Assembly (NCBI GenBank): GCA_052031065.1
Contig: JBPEXY010000072.1
Coordinates: forward strand, 1 to 25,219
Source of the DNA: JBPEXY01 sp052031065
GTDB taxonomy: Bacteria; Pseudomonadota; Gammaproteobacteria; Immundisolibacterales; Immundisolibacteraceae
Length of the DNA: 25,219 nt
Direction of reading: 5' to 3'
The position numbers were made by a program, and so were the translations under genes. How positions within the stretch are numbered: position 1 is the stretch's first letter; every line of letters starts with the position of its first letter. The notes under the pieces were generated by a model that had not been told where the DNA came from, did not search any database, and worked only from the letters and a program-made list of their open reading frames with translations. Shown here in pieces: positions 9,725 to 17,549 of the stretch.

Positions 9725-10200
9725 TGCGGATTGGACAGGGTTATGATCTGCACCGCCTTGCCGAGGGTGAGAGCCTGGTTCTGGGTGGAATTGAACTGAA
9801 GGTGCCTTTCGGTACAGTCGCCCACTCCGATGGTGATGTGCTGCTGCACGCAATCTGTGATGCGTTGTTGGGGGCCGCTGCGCTGGGTGATATCGGTCGT
9901 CACTTTCCTGATACCGACCCGCAGTATCGGGGCATCTCCAGCCGCCAGCTGTTAACAGAGGTGGCCCAGCTAATTCGCGCAACCGGATTTGGAATTACCA
10001 ATATTGACGCCACCATTGTTGCTGAAGCACCGAAGCTTGCGCCGCATGTTGATCAGATGTGTAACCACATTGCCAGCGATTGTGGCCTGCCGCGCTCAGC
10101 GGTTAATGTTAAAGCGACTACCAATGAAGGGGTGGGTGCTGAAGGTCGTCGCGAAGCGATTTCCGCACACGCGGTGGTGCTTCTCGAGACCAGGGGATGA
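9721..10200 (+). CDS. ispF: 2-C-methyl-D-erythritol 2,4-cyclodiphosphate synthase
   Basis: IspF closes the cyclic diphosphate in the MEP isoprenoid pathway with release of CMP. The 159-residue protein has the zinc-binding Asp-x-His of GQGYDLHRL near the N terminus, the HSDGDVLLHAICDALLGA motif, and DIGRHFPDTD, all typical. The length matches the family. Two adjacent ATG codons (9721 and 9724) could both serve as start. The first overlaps the ispD stop, which agrees with coupled translation of the two consecutive-pathway enzymes. In most related genomes truD would follow; here it does not. Confidence 0.96.
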   Translation: MMRIGQGYDLHRLAEGESLVLGGIELKVPFGTVAHSDGDVLLHAICDALLGAAALGDIGRHFPDTDPQYRGISSRQLLTEVAQLIRATGFGITNIDATIVAEAPKLAPHVDQMCNHIASDCGLPRSAVNVKATTNEGVGAEGRREAISAHAVVLLETRG

Positions 10201-10239
10201 ACTGATGGGTAATGGGCCGAAGTTGATGGCCAGAGTTTG

Positions 10240-11334
10240 ATGATCAGAGTGCAGACAGATTTGAGCCGGAACCTGATTGCCGTTGCGATCTCGTTGCTTG
10301 TGTTTGTGGCATGCACAGTCCGCGCTGCCGATTCAGGTGTGGTGTTGCAGTATCACCGGATCAGCGATGACGGTCCGGTTGTTACCCGTACCTCGGTTGA
10401 GGAGTTTACCGATCACCTGCGGCTGATCGAGCGTCTTGGTTTTGTCGTGTTGCCGCTGGCAGATCTGGTCAACGCGGTTTGCGACCCGGGCTCCGAACAT
10501 GGATCAGCGCTCGCGATTACCTTCGATGATGCCCACATTAGTGTCTATGAAAAGGCCTGGCCGCTGCTGCGAACTGCTGGTCTCCCTTTCACGGTCTTCG
10601 TCAACACCGCTGCGGTGGATGAAAGCCATGCCGGAACCATGAGCTGGGACCAGCTGCGCGAACTTGCAGCGCAGGGGGTCACCCTTGGTAATCACGGCGT
10701 CGATCATCATCACCTGATTCGAAACCGGTCCGGCAGGGAGGAGTCAGCCTGGCGCCAGTGGGTGGTAGAACAGGTCACCCGTGCGCAGCAGCGAATTGAC
10801 CAGGAGCTCGGACCACAGCCGCCTGTTTTTGCTTATCCTTACGGTGAATATGATCTGAGCACGACCCGGGTACTGGCCGAACTCGGTTACCCGGCATTCG
10901 GGCAGCAGTCCGGGGCGTTTGATTGTCACAGCGATCTGCAGGCTTTGCCGAGGTTTCCGGTCTCAGGCAGCTATGCCAACTCCGAATCGGTTGAGCTTAA
11001 ACTTGCGACCCTGCCATTTCCGTTGTCCCCACCACGGGTTGAGCCACTGCAGTCGGCGGCGAATAACCCTCCGGAACTTCGGTTGCAGCTCTCTGGTCAT
11101 GACGCCGCGTTTGATGGTGGTGCGGTTAACTGTTTCGCTACCGGGCAGGGGCCAATTCCGGTGCGCTGGGATCCACAGCAGCGCCTGTTAACGGCACAGG
11201 CACCGCAGCCACTCCCGACAGGTAGGTCGCGCTACAACTGTACTGTCCGTAACCGGGTGCAGCAACGCTATCACTGGTTTTCCCAGCCCTGGTTCATCCC
11301 CGCACTGGATGGTAGCTGGCCGTCAGAGCCTTAA
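10240..11334 (+). CDS. Secreted polysaccharide deacetylase family protein
   Basis: This is a carbohydrate esterase 4-like protein, a family that removes acetyl groups from N-acetylglucosamine polymers or peptidoglycan in a metal-dependent way. A signal peptide is visible (residues about 1-29, hydrophobic core IAVAISLLVFVA, cleavage likely after VRA). The NodB domain shows the metal and catalytic motif TFDD at 94-97, HxxxH at His152-His156, and AYPYGEYD near 198-205. Residues from about 250 to the end do not belong to the NodB domain; they look like a beta-rich module with two Cys residues and have no recognised function. The ATG at 10240 is preferred over the adjacent TTG. It follows ispF by 39 bases and may be read through from that operon. 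Confidence 0.88.
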   Translation: MIRVQTDLSRNLIAVAISLLVFVACTVRAADSGVVLQYHRISDDGPVVTRTSVEEFTDHLRLIERLGFVVLPLADLVNAVCDPGSEHGSALAITFDDAHISVYEKAWPLLRTAGLPFTVFVNTAAVDESHAGTMSWDQLRELAAQGVTLGNHGVDHHHLIRNRSGREESAWRQWVVEQVTRAQQRIDQELGPQPPVFAYPYGEYDLSTTRVLAELGYPAFGQQSGAFDCHSDLQALPRFPVSGSYANSESVELKLATLPFPLSPPRVEPLQSAANNPPELRLQLSGHDAAFDGGAVNCFATGQGPIPVRWDPQQRLLTAQAPQPLPTGRSRYNCTVRNRVQQRYHWFSQPWFIPALDGSWPSEP

Positions 11335-11445
11335 CGGCGGTTCATCTGACAGTTTAGGGTGCTGCGTAGGGGGATGGTCATTCACGCGGTTGCTGTCGCC
11401 ATGGTGATCCGCTCGGATGGTGGGCAGTTTGTGATGACGCACGCT

Positions 11446-12312
11446 TTAACTGCGCTGCTGACGGGTGCTCTTTTCTGCGGCAGGCCGAGGTTGATCCAGG
11501 CGGTCGAGTTTGTTTACCCTGATTATGCGTTGCAGCGATTCAATGTAGATCGAACCGCGGGCAGAGTATTTTTCCAGTCCCAGGGCCAGCTGCTGTCCAT
11601 CCAGTGGCAGGTTTTGTGCCCTGAGCTGAGCGCGGATGTCCCGTAACGGTTTGTAAGCCGGGTGGCTGTTGATGTTTCGATAATAGGCCGCCAGCGACGC
11701 CTGCCAGCTGTCAAAGTAGGCCACCTCGTGGTTCATCCCTTCCGGGCGGTTTTTCGGAACCAGTCCGCACCCTTCTGTAAAACACCACTGGCCAAACAGA
11801 TTGTTGGCATCGCGGGCAAAACGAGACTCGCCCCATGCCGATTCATTGGCCGCCTGCGCCAGCGCCAGAGATGGCGGCAACAGATCGACCTTGCGCAGCA
11901 GCTTCTCTAGCAGTCTGCCAGGGTCATGAAAAGGGCCCCGGATCCGGTACTGTCTGGCCAGTCGTTGCAGGTCCGACCACTCCTCGCTGCTCAGCGGTAC
12001 CCCCTCTTCAACTTTCTCCGTCAGCCGTACAAGGTCGTCTCGTAGCTGCTGTACCTGCTGGTTTCTCGCCAGGACCAGCGGCAGCAGTCGGGAGAAAAAA
12101 CGCTCTTTCTTTACGGCAACGGGTGTCGGCGGACTCGCTGGTGCCGGAGGCTGCTTCTTTAACTGCAGTTCCGGCCCTGGTTCCTGCTTCTTCATCAGCG
12201 TCGTTATTTCCGGTTCAGGCGGCAGCGCTGGGCGATAGGTCAACAGACCGATCAGTAGCGATCCGCCGAGCAGGAAGATAGTGAGTAGAAATTGTTGTCG
12301 GGCAGTGTTCAT
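11446..12312 (-). CDS. Bax-like N-acetylglucosaminidase-domain protein, membrane anchored
   Basis: The protein belongs to the glucosaminidase (GH73-like) group that includes E. coli Bax. It is expected to act on peptidoglycan in the periplasm. From the chosen ATG (288 residues) it has a short cytoplasmic N terminus, one membrane helix at about residues 7-25, a Pro/Lys-rich linker (28-70), a helical region (75-125), and the glucosaminidase domain (about 130-265). The likely catalytic Glu157 is in AANESAWGESRFA, followed by the family block NNLFGQWCF and the YFDSWQASLAAYYRNIN region. A TTG start 48 bases upstream is possible but adds a charged stretch with no clear role. The gene is convergent with the deacetylase. 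Confidence 0.85.
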   Translation of the reverse strand: MNTARQQFLLTIFLLGGSLLIGLLTYRPALPPEPEITTLMKKQEPGPELQLKKQPPAPASPPTPVAVKKERFFSRLLPLVLARNQQVQQLRDDLVRLTEKVEEGVPLSSEEWSDLQRLARQYRIRGPFHDPGRLLEKLLRKVDLLPPSLALAQAANESAWGESRFARDANNLFGQWCFTEGCGLVPKNRPEGMNHEVAYFDSWQASLAAYYRNINSHPAYKPLRDIRAQLRAQNLPLDGQQLALGLEKYSARGSIYIESLQRIIRVNKLDRLDQPRPAAEKSTRQQRS

Positions 12313-12639
12313 CGGGATTCGTATTTTGCGGCGCAGATTATGCCACTCCCTGTGCAGCAATATGCGTAACAGTTATCGACTACCCCGTCGTTACCGCTAT
12401 TCGGTTTCATATCGGTCAGGGTTTGGCGAAATTGACGATTGCAGTGTGGCGTGTCACCCCATTGCGATCGGCCCCGGGGTCGAAATGAGGACTACCCGGT
12501 TGGTTCAAAAAAAGAAATGCTGGCCTCAACCGGTTTATTGATTATCCTTTCCCGCTCCATAGCGAGAGAGGTTGGTATAGTCAGCCCTGATTGCCGGGAA
12601 ATCACATGGAAAACTGGGGGTTCAGGAGGAGAGACAGGT
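12313..12639. promoter_or_regulatory. Divergent intergenic region between bax-like and VOC genes
   Basis: This 327-base gap separates two divergently transcribed genes and must hold both promoters. For the plus-strand gene an extended -10 element, TGGTATAGT at 12573-12581, matches the TGnTATAAT consensus well. It would place the transcript start about 50 bases before the ATG. Upstream lies a perfect 7-bp inverted repeat with a 24-base spacer, CCGGTTG at 12496-12502 and CAACCGG at 12527-12533, a possible operator. A palindromic CCCCGGGG core lies at about 12473-12480. No clear minus-strand promoter is visible, and no coding frame here looks genuine. Confidence 0.4.
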
Positions 12640-13656
12640 ATGGCCGACAGACTGGCGGTGGGACAGTTCCACCATACGGCAGTGGTGGTCAACGACATAC
12701 AGGCGGCGATGCGCGGCAATAGCATCTATTTTGGTATTCCCACCTGGCATTTACGCCGTTTTGAGGGGCGTCGACTCCCTGGATTCGAAGATAGCGGATT
12801 TATCTCGGCAATGAGTGCAGACTCTGCGGTCGCGATAGAACTGCTGCAGCCACTGACCTCAGATGCACCACACGCGCCATTCCGCAGTTGGCGCGGTGAG
12901 GGGATGAGCCATGCAGTGAGCCGCTGTTCCGATACCGAATTGATGCAACTGCGTGATCAGCTTGGCGAAAGGCACATAGCAGTTGCCCACGAGTTGCAGC
13001 TGGACGGCCATATCACCTCTTTACAGCTGGATACCCGTACTGAACTGAGTGGTGTGGCGATTGAAGTACAGGTCGAAGCGGCGACCGGGTTTGATCATCT
13101 GCCAGTGGACCAGACGCTCCATTTCGAGTTCGAGCCACTGCTGCCGGTAGACAAGCTCTACCATGTTGGCGTGGTGGTTAATAACCGTGAGCAGGCAATG
13201 CAGCAGTTTCGCGATCTGCTCGGTCTGCCAGAGTTTTTGCCTCTGGAGCTGGCGGTGGGTGAGAGTCTGTCATCGGTAATCTTCCGCGGCGAACGGGTCC
13301 ACCATGAAGCGCGTGTCGCCTTCAGTCGTGGCCACGGTTTCTGTTTTGAGGTCATGCAGCCGGGAGCGGGCCAGGGAGCCTATCAGGAGTTCCAGAATTA
13401 TTACGGGGAAGGGATGCAGCATTACTTCCCGACCATCTGTGATCAGCAAGTGCTGGATCAGGCGCTGCCGCGACTGAGTGAACATGGCGTCGATGTGCGC
13501 CTGCTGGGTGTGATTGATGGCGTCATGAACTACTACTATCTGGCCACCGAAAAGCTGCTCGGTGGCTACATCATCGAAGTGATCTGCCCGCATCAGCAGA
13601 ACTGGATGGAGGTGATGGGGATGACCGAAGAACAGGGCTATCTGATTGGACTTTGA
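12640..13656 (+). CDS. Double VOC-domain protein, methylmalonyl-CoA epimerase-like halves
   Basis: The 338-residue protein consists of two vicinal-oxygen-chelate (glyoxalase/dioxygenase fold) domains. Domain 1 (about 8-146) has candidate metal ligands His11 or His12, Glu68 in AIELLQP, His91 in GEGMSHAV and Glu142 in AIEVQV. Domain 2 (about 172-317) repeats them as His175, Glu237, His261 in GEGMQHYF and Glu313 in YIIEVICP. The spacing and the IELLxP...GEGxxH pattern resemble methylmalonyl-CoA epimerase, which is normally a single domain of about 150 residues. The ATG is set by a strong AGGAGGA at 12624-12630; the frame is open upstream but not coding. The substrate is unknown; a glyoxalase, isomerase or dioxygenase role are all possible. 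The PQQ-type enzyme gene follows. Confidence 0.85.
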   Translation: MADRLAVGQFHHTAVVVNDIQAAMRGNSIYFGIPTWHLRRFEGRRLPGFEDSGFISAMSADSAVAIELLQPLTSDAPHAPFRSWRGEGMSHAVSRCSDTELMQLRDQLGERHIAVAHELQLDGHITSLQLDTRTELSGVAIEVQVEAATGFDHLPVDQTLHFEFEPLLPVDKLYHVGVVVNNREQAMQQFRDLLGLPEFLPLELAVGESLSSVIFRGERVHHEARVAFSRGHGFCFEVMQPGAGQGAYQEFQNYYGEGMQHYFPTICDQQVLDQALPRLSEHGVDVRLLGVIDGVMNYYYLATEKLLGGYIIEVICPHQQNWMEVMGMTEEQGYLIGL

Positions 13657-13668
13657 AGGACCTCAGCG

Positions 13669-13728
13669 ATGAAAAATGACGGGATTGACTCAGCGGTGCG
13701 GTTACCAATGATTGGGGTCTGTCGGTGA
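13669..13728 (+). CDS. Possible 19-codon upstream ORF coupled to the next gene
   Basis: An ATG at 13669 opens a frame of 19 codons ending in TGA at 13726-13728. It is preceded by an AAGGA element at 13656-13660 with reasonable spacing. Its stop overlaps the GTG start of the following gene as GTGA. The following GTG has no strong Shine-Dalgarno sequence of its own, so re-initiation from this small ORF would explain how it is translated. The peptide (beginning MKNDGIDSAV) resembles nothing known to me. It may be chance, or simply a coupling device. Confidence 0.35.
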   Translation: MKNDGIDSAVRLPMIGVCR

Positions 13729-15224
13729 AAAAGCTGCTCAACTGGTTGTTGAAAGGGCTGCTGGCAATTGTCTTGCTGTTGGCGCTCGGTGGTGTCTCGC
13801 TCTGGGCGTTTCTGCCTGACCGCTATGTGGTGAATACCCCGTTGCGCGGTCTGTTCCAGACCCAACCGCTCGACAGCCAAACCCTGCACCAGCGGTTAAA
13901 ACTACCGCCAGGTTTCTCTCTTTCTCTTTATGCGACGGGCATCGACGGAATCCGCGTGATTCGCGCTACTGCGGCCGGTGATCTGGTGGCCAGTGCGCCA
14001 CGTACCGGCCAGGTGTGGTTGCTTAGGGAAGATCAGCACGGTGGTATCGACAGTATAGAGCTGGTTGCTGGCCTCAACCGCCCGCATGGCATTGAACTCC
14101 ACCACGGCTGGCTGTATATCGCAGAGACTGACGCCGTTGGCCGCATCCGTTTTGACCCGGTCAGTGGTCAGGTGAGCGGGGAATACCAGCACATTGTCGA
14201 CGGTCTGCCGGCAGGCGGTATGCACTGGACCCGTACCCTCCGCCTCGGCCCTGATGGCTGGATGTACCTCACCGTTGGCTCTAACTGTAATGCTTGTGAG
14301 GATGAGCCGCTACGCGCCGCAATGCACCGTTTTAAGCCCGATGGTTCGAGTTTCGAGACTTTTGCCAGCGGGCTGCGGAATGCGGTTGGTTTTGCCTGGG
14401 CGCCATGGAGTGGCGAGCTTTTTGTCACTGACAATGGCCGCGATCTACTTGGCGATGATCTACCACCCTGCGAACTCAATCGGGTAACCAGGAACGGTTT
14501 CTATGGCTGGCCCTACGCCTGGGGTGACCGTCAGCCTGATCCTGACCTTGGTGAGGCCAATTCACAGCGGGTGGTGCAATCGGTTCCACCGGCCCATGGT
14601 TTTGCAGCCCATACGGCACCCCTGGGTATTGAGTTTCTGACCGGGGCTTCACTGCCGGAGGGTTATCAGCGTAGCGCGCTGGTGGCGCAGCATGGATCAT
14701 GGAATCGTACCCGCAAGGCCGGTTACCAGGTGGTTTCCCTGCATTGGGATGACCAGGGCAAGGTTACCGAACGACCCTTTCTAACCGGCTTTGAAGTGGA
14801 CGAGGCAGTTTATGGTCGGCCCGCGTTCATTACCCAGGCCAGCGATGGAACCATCTACCTGTCCGATGACTATACCGGCTCCGTCTATCGTATCCGTTTC
14901 GGTGATCTGGGCGACCAACCGGTAATGGACTTTTCAAAGCGAGTCGTCAACACCTCGGTGGAAGATGAGTCTGCCGCGAAAGCAGACCCCCTCGGGGACT
15001 ATGCAGCGGGCCAGGCGCTCTATCAGCAGTACGACTGCGCCAGTTGCCATGACCCGGCCCGTGCCGGTGAGGGGCAGGTGATCGTCAAACTTGAATCGCT
15101 GCAGAGTCGTTATTCCCCGGCGTCGCTCAGCAGCTTCTTGCAGACACCGACACCGCCGATGCCAGCTTTCCCGCTGAGTGTGGTTGAACGACGACAATTG
15201 GCCGCCTATCTGCTGACTCGCTGA
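13725..15224 (+). CDS. Membrane-anchored PQQ-dependent sugar dehydrogenase-like protein with C-terminal cytochrome c
   Basis: The 499-residue protein starts with an uncleaved-looking membrane helix (about residues 9-29), followed by a six-bladed propeller of the soluble glucose / L-sorbosone dehydrogenase type (about 50-395). Typical features are RPHGIELHHGWLYIAE with His121, LRLGPDGWMYLTVGS, GLRNAVGFAW with Arg218-Asn219, and the WNRTRKAGYQV block. A C-terminal mono-heme cytochrome c domain has CASCH at 438-442 and a likely axial Met479 in PTPPMPAF. The fusion suggests periplasmic oxidation of an alcohol or aldose with electrons passed to heme and on to the respiratory chain. The start is GTG at 13725, overlapping a small upstream ORF. 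The substrate is unknown. Confidence 0.88.
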   Translation: MKKLLNWLLKGLLAIVLLLALGGVSLWAFLPDRYVVNTPLRGLFQTQPLDSQTLHQRLKLPPGFSLSLYATGIDGIRVIRATAAGDLVASAPRTGQVWLLREDQHGGIDSIELVAGLNRPHGIELHHGWLYIAETDAVGRIRFDPVSGQVSGEYQHIVDGLPAGGMHWTRTLRLGPDGWMYLTVGSNCNACEDEPLRAAMHRFKPDGSSFETFASGLRNAVGFAWAPWSGELFVTDNGRDLLGDDLPPCELNRVTRNGFYGWPYAWGDRQPDPDLGEANSQRVVQSVPPAHGFAAHTAPLGIEFLTGASLPEGYQRSALVAQHGSWNRTRKAGYQVVSLHWDDQGKVTERPFLTGFEVDEAVYGRPAFITQASDGTIYLSDDYTGSVYRIRFGDLGDQPVMDFSKRVVNTSVEDESAAKADPLGDYAAGQALYQQYDCASCHDPARAGEGQVIVKLESLQSRYSPASLSSFLQTPTPPMPAFPLSVVERRQLAAYLLTR

Positions 15225-15357
15225 ATAGCATTTCTGCAGGGTTAACCAGCCGACGGTTGTCGAAGTGAGTAAATTTGATGATGATGCGTAAGCGGAGCAA
15301 TGTTTACCGGTTTGAGTTGATTTAACAGCAAAGAACATTTGCCAAGGGAGGAGAAAA

Positions 15358-17121
15358 ATGCAGGAAACGGAACTGCTCGCGGCCCTCGAACAGGTCGAGC
15401 TGGAACGGCCCCCCTACTGGGAGGCCCAATACCTGAAGAATATTGACCAGCTGTCGCGGCCCCAATACCAGATGGTGGTCGAACGTGATGTCACTATCAC
15501 CATGCGTGATGGCATCAAACTTAAAGCCGACGTCTTCAGGCCTGATGTCGATGGCGAGTTTCCCGGTTTGCTGGCGATGTCGGCATACGGTAAGGATTGC
15601 CAGTCGCCACCAATTCCGGCGCAGCCGATCAACTCCTGGGTGTTTGACCATAACGTAGAAGCCGGAGATATCGAGTTCTTTGTCCGTCGTGGTTATGTCT
15701 ATGTGATCCCGGATGAGCGCGGTCTCGGTAAATCAGAGGGCAAATGGCACGGTCCAATGAGCGTGCAGGAAGCCGAAGATGGCCACGACATCGTCGAGTG
15801 GATCGCCGCCCAGTCCTGGTGTGATGGCCAGGTAGGCATGATGGGTATCTCCTGGTTCGGTATGGTGCAGCGACTGGTCGCCGCCCAGCAGCCGCCGAGT
15901 CTGAAAGCGATATTCCCCCATGAAGCAGCGAATGATCTCTATCGCGTCGCCTACGAAGGGGGCGTGATTCAGCCGTTCTGGTGGGAACTGGAACGGGAAA
16001 TACCGGCCCACACCACCCAGTCCGAATCGGAGCTGATCTACAGCCCCGAGGAGTACGAAGAGCGTTACGAAGAGATCGCCGCCAACAAGGATATCGCCCT
16101 CAACACCAACTGGCGGCGGGTATTTGCCCGCCGTGGTACGGCGTTTTTTGATCAGCTGATGCACCCCACCTACGGTCCCTTCTGGGAGCGCCGCTCGGCG
16201 AAAGCGGTGACCCATAAAATCAAGGTACCGATCTATGTCGCGGGGACCTGGATTCCGATTTTTCGTCCCTTTATTCAGGCGGTCTGGGATGATATGAACA
16301 ACCCGGAACTGGATGTGCCGAAAAAGGCCACCATTTTCGATCACCATAACGGTACCCAGTTGCCGGGTCCGCCAGAACTCAAATATGAAGCGTTACGCTG
16401 GTACGACCACTGGCTCAAGGGTGTCGATACCGGCCTGTTTGATGAACCGCCAATCCGTCTGTTCGTGAACGGTATCAACAAATTCAGGTTTGAAAACGAA
16501 TGGCCGTTGGCGCGGACCCAGTGGACCAAATTCTACCTGCGGCCGTTTGCCAAACTGAGTTCCGAACCTGATCCGGGCACGCCAGACCCAGATCCGCTGG
16601 TTCATCGTCCGCCGATTATTTCTGCAGACAAAAGCTGGCTGCGTTACACCTCACCGCCGGTTGGCCAGCCGACCGAAATTACTGGTCCCCTGGTACTGAA
16701 ACTGTTCGCCTCCATCGATCAGCCAGACGGTAACTTTATCGCCAAACTCTGGTGTGTGGGGCCGGGAGAGCAGCGCACGATGATCACCCGCACGGTGCTA
16801 AAAGCATCGCACCGGGAGCTCGACGAGGAGCAATCAACCCCCTATGAGCCGGTCCACACCCATACCAATCCGCGACCGGTAGAACCGGGTGAGGTGGTTG
16901 AATACACTATTCCGTTCCCTCCCTGCAGCCATGTGTTGTTGCCGGGCCAGTCATTTGAGCTGCAGATCGGTACCGTCGATCCTATCGATATCCCCTGGTG
17001 GCACATCATGAATGTGATGGGTCCGCTGCCGAGCATGGATCTTACCTACTACAAGATTCATCGCGATCAGCAGTATCAGTCTCATCTGCTGTTGCCGATT
17101 GTGCCGCCAAAAGCGGAGTGA
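15358..17121 (+). CDS. CocE/NonD-family (peptidase S15-type) hydrolase
   Basis: This 587-residue protein has the order of the CocE/NonD family: an alpha/beta-hydrolase core, a helical cap (about 205-285) and a C-terminal jelly-roll domain (about 385-580). Family members hydrolyse esters, amides or acyl-amino acids. The motifs seen are RDGIKLKADVFRP, DERGLGKSEGKW and the nucleophile Ser165 in GISWFG. The likely catalytic His is 329 or 330 in FDHHNG. The catalytic Asp normally in GWYD appears as GTWIP (296-300), with Pro in its place. No signal peptide is visible. The start is fixed by a strong AAGGGAGGAG at 15344-15353. The gene is followed by an intrinsic terminator, so it ends this transcription unit. 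Confidence 0.88.
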   Translation: MQETELLAALEQVELERPPYWEAQYLKNIDQLSRPQYQMVVERDVTITMRDGIKLKADVFRPDVDGEFPGLLAMSAYGKDCQSPPIPAQPINSWVFDHNVEAGDIEFFVRRGYVYVIPDERGLGKSEGKWHGPMSVQEAEDGHDIVEWIAAQSWCDGQVGMMGISWFGMVQRLVAAQQPPSLKAIFPHEAANDLYRVAYEGGVIQPFWWELEREIPAHTTQSESELIYSPEEYEERYEEIAANKDIALNTNWRRVFARRGTAFFDQLMHPTYGPFWERRSAKAVTHKIKVPIYVAGTWIPIFRPFIQAVWDDMNNPELDVPKKATIFDHHNGTQLPGPPELKYEALRWYDHWLKGVDTGLFDEPPIRLFVNGINKFRFENEWPLARTQWTKFYLRPFAKLSSEPDPGTPDPDPLVHRPPIISADKSWLRYTSPPVGQPTEITGPLVLKLFASIDQPDGNFIAKLWCVGPGEQRTMITRTVLKASHRELDEEQSTPYEPVHTHTNPRPVEPGEVVEYTIPFPPCSHVLLPGQSFELQIGTVDPIDIPWWHIMNVMGPLPSMDLTYYKIHRDQQYQSHLLLPIVPPKAE

Positions 17122-17146
17122 ACTTGAGGGTAGAATAAGGCTATCG

Positions 17147-17172
17147 GCCCCGGCACCGTCCGGGGCTTTTTT
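17147..17172 (+). terminator. Rho-independent terminator after the CocE-like gene
   Basis: GCCCCGG at 17147-17153 pairs perfectly with CCGGGGC at 17160-17166 across a 6-base loop. It is followed at once by six T residues at 17167-17172. It lies 25 bases after the stop codon of the hydrolase gene and just before the DUF2288 gene. Confidence 0.9.
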
Positions 17173-17187
17173 ATCTACAGTACCCTT

Positions 17188-17514
17188 ATGGAATCAATGA
17201 CTGACCCAAATGATTCAGACCTCGATGAAATGCGTGCCCGGATACTGGGTGAAACTGCGCAGATAGGCTGGAATGAACTCCTGCGCCAGTTCGCCGCAGG
17301 TAATACGCTCTTCGTGGCGCCGGGTCTGGATCTCGTCGAGGTGGCGCTACAGATGCAACTCGACAACACTGATCAGGTTGCAGTCTGGTTGAAGGCTGAG
17401 CAGCTGTGTCCGGTTCGCGATGACCAGGCGCAACAGTGGCACCGCCAGGAGGAGTCCGTCTGGGCCTGTGTGGTTAAACCGTGGGTGCTGGTTCAGCCTG
17501 GCCGGCGCACTTAG
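17188..17514 (+). CDS. DUF2288 family protein
   Basis: This small soluble protein of 108 residues matches the DUF2288 pattern: an N-terminal LDEMRARILGETAQIGWNEL, then FAAGNTLFVAPGLDLVEVA, a VAVWLKAEQL segment and a C-terminal WACVVKPWVLVQ. The family is widespread in Proteobacteria and cyanobacteria and has no known function. The ATG at 17188 gives 108 residues; a second ATG at 17197 would give 105. The gene begins just after the terminator of the preceding gene, so it needs its own promoter, which could overlap the terminator. No strong ribosome binding site is seen. Confidence 0.85.
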   Translation: MESMTDPNDSDLDEMRARILGETAQIGWNELLRQFAAGNTLFVAPGLDLVEVALQMQLDNTDQVAVWLKAEQLCPVRDDQAQQWHRQEESVWACVVKPWVLVQPGRRT

Positions 17515-17549
17515 AAGTTGATTCCACCCTCTACAACCTTAAGCCCGGG

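Noticed and set aside
12439..12639. 67-codon N-terminal extension of the VOC protein
   Set aside because: The strong AGGAGGA at 12624-12630 points to the ATG at 12640, and the extension covers the promoter region.
15733..16347. Minus-strand open frame (204 codons) opposite the CocE-like gene
   Set aside because: Antisense to a gene with clear motifs and a strong ribosome binding site; no motif of its own.
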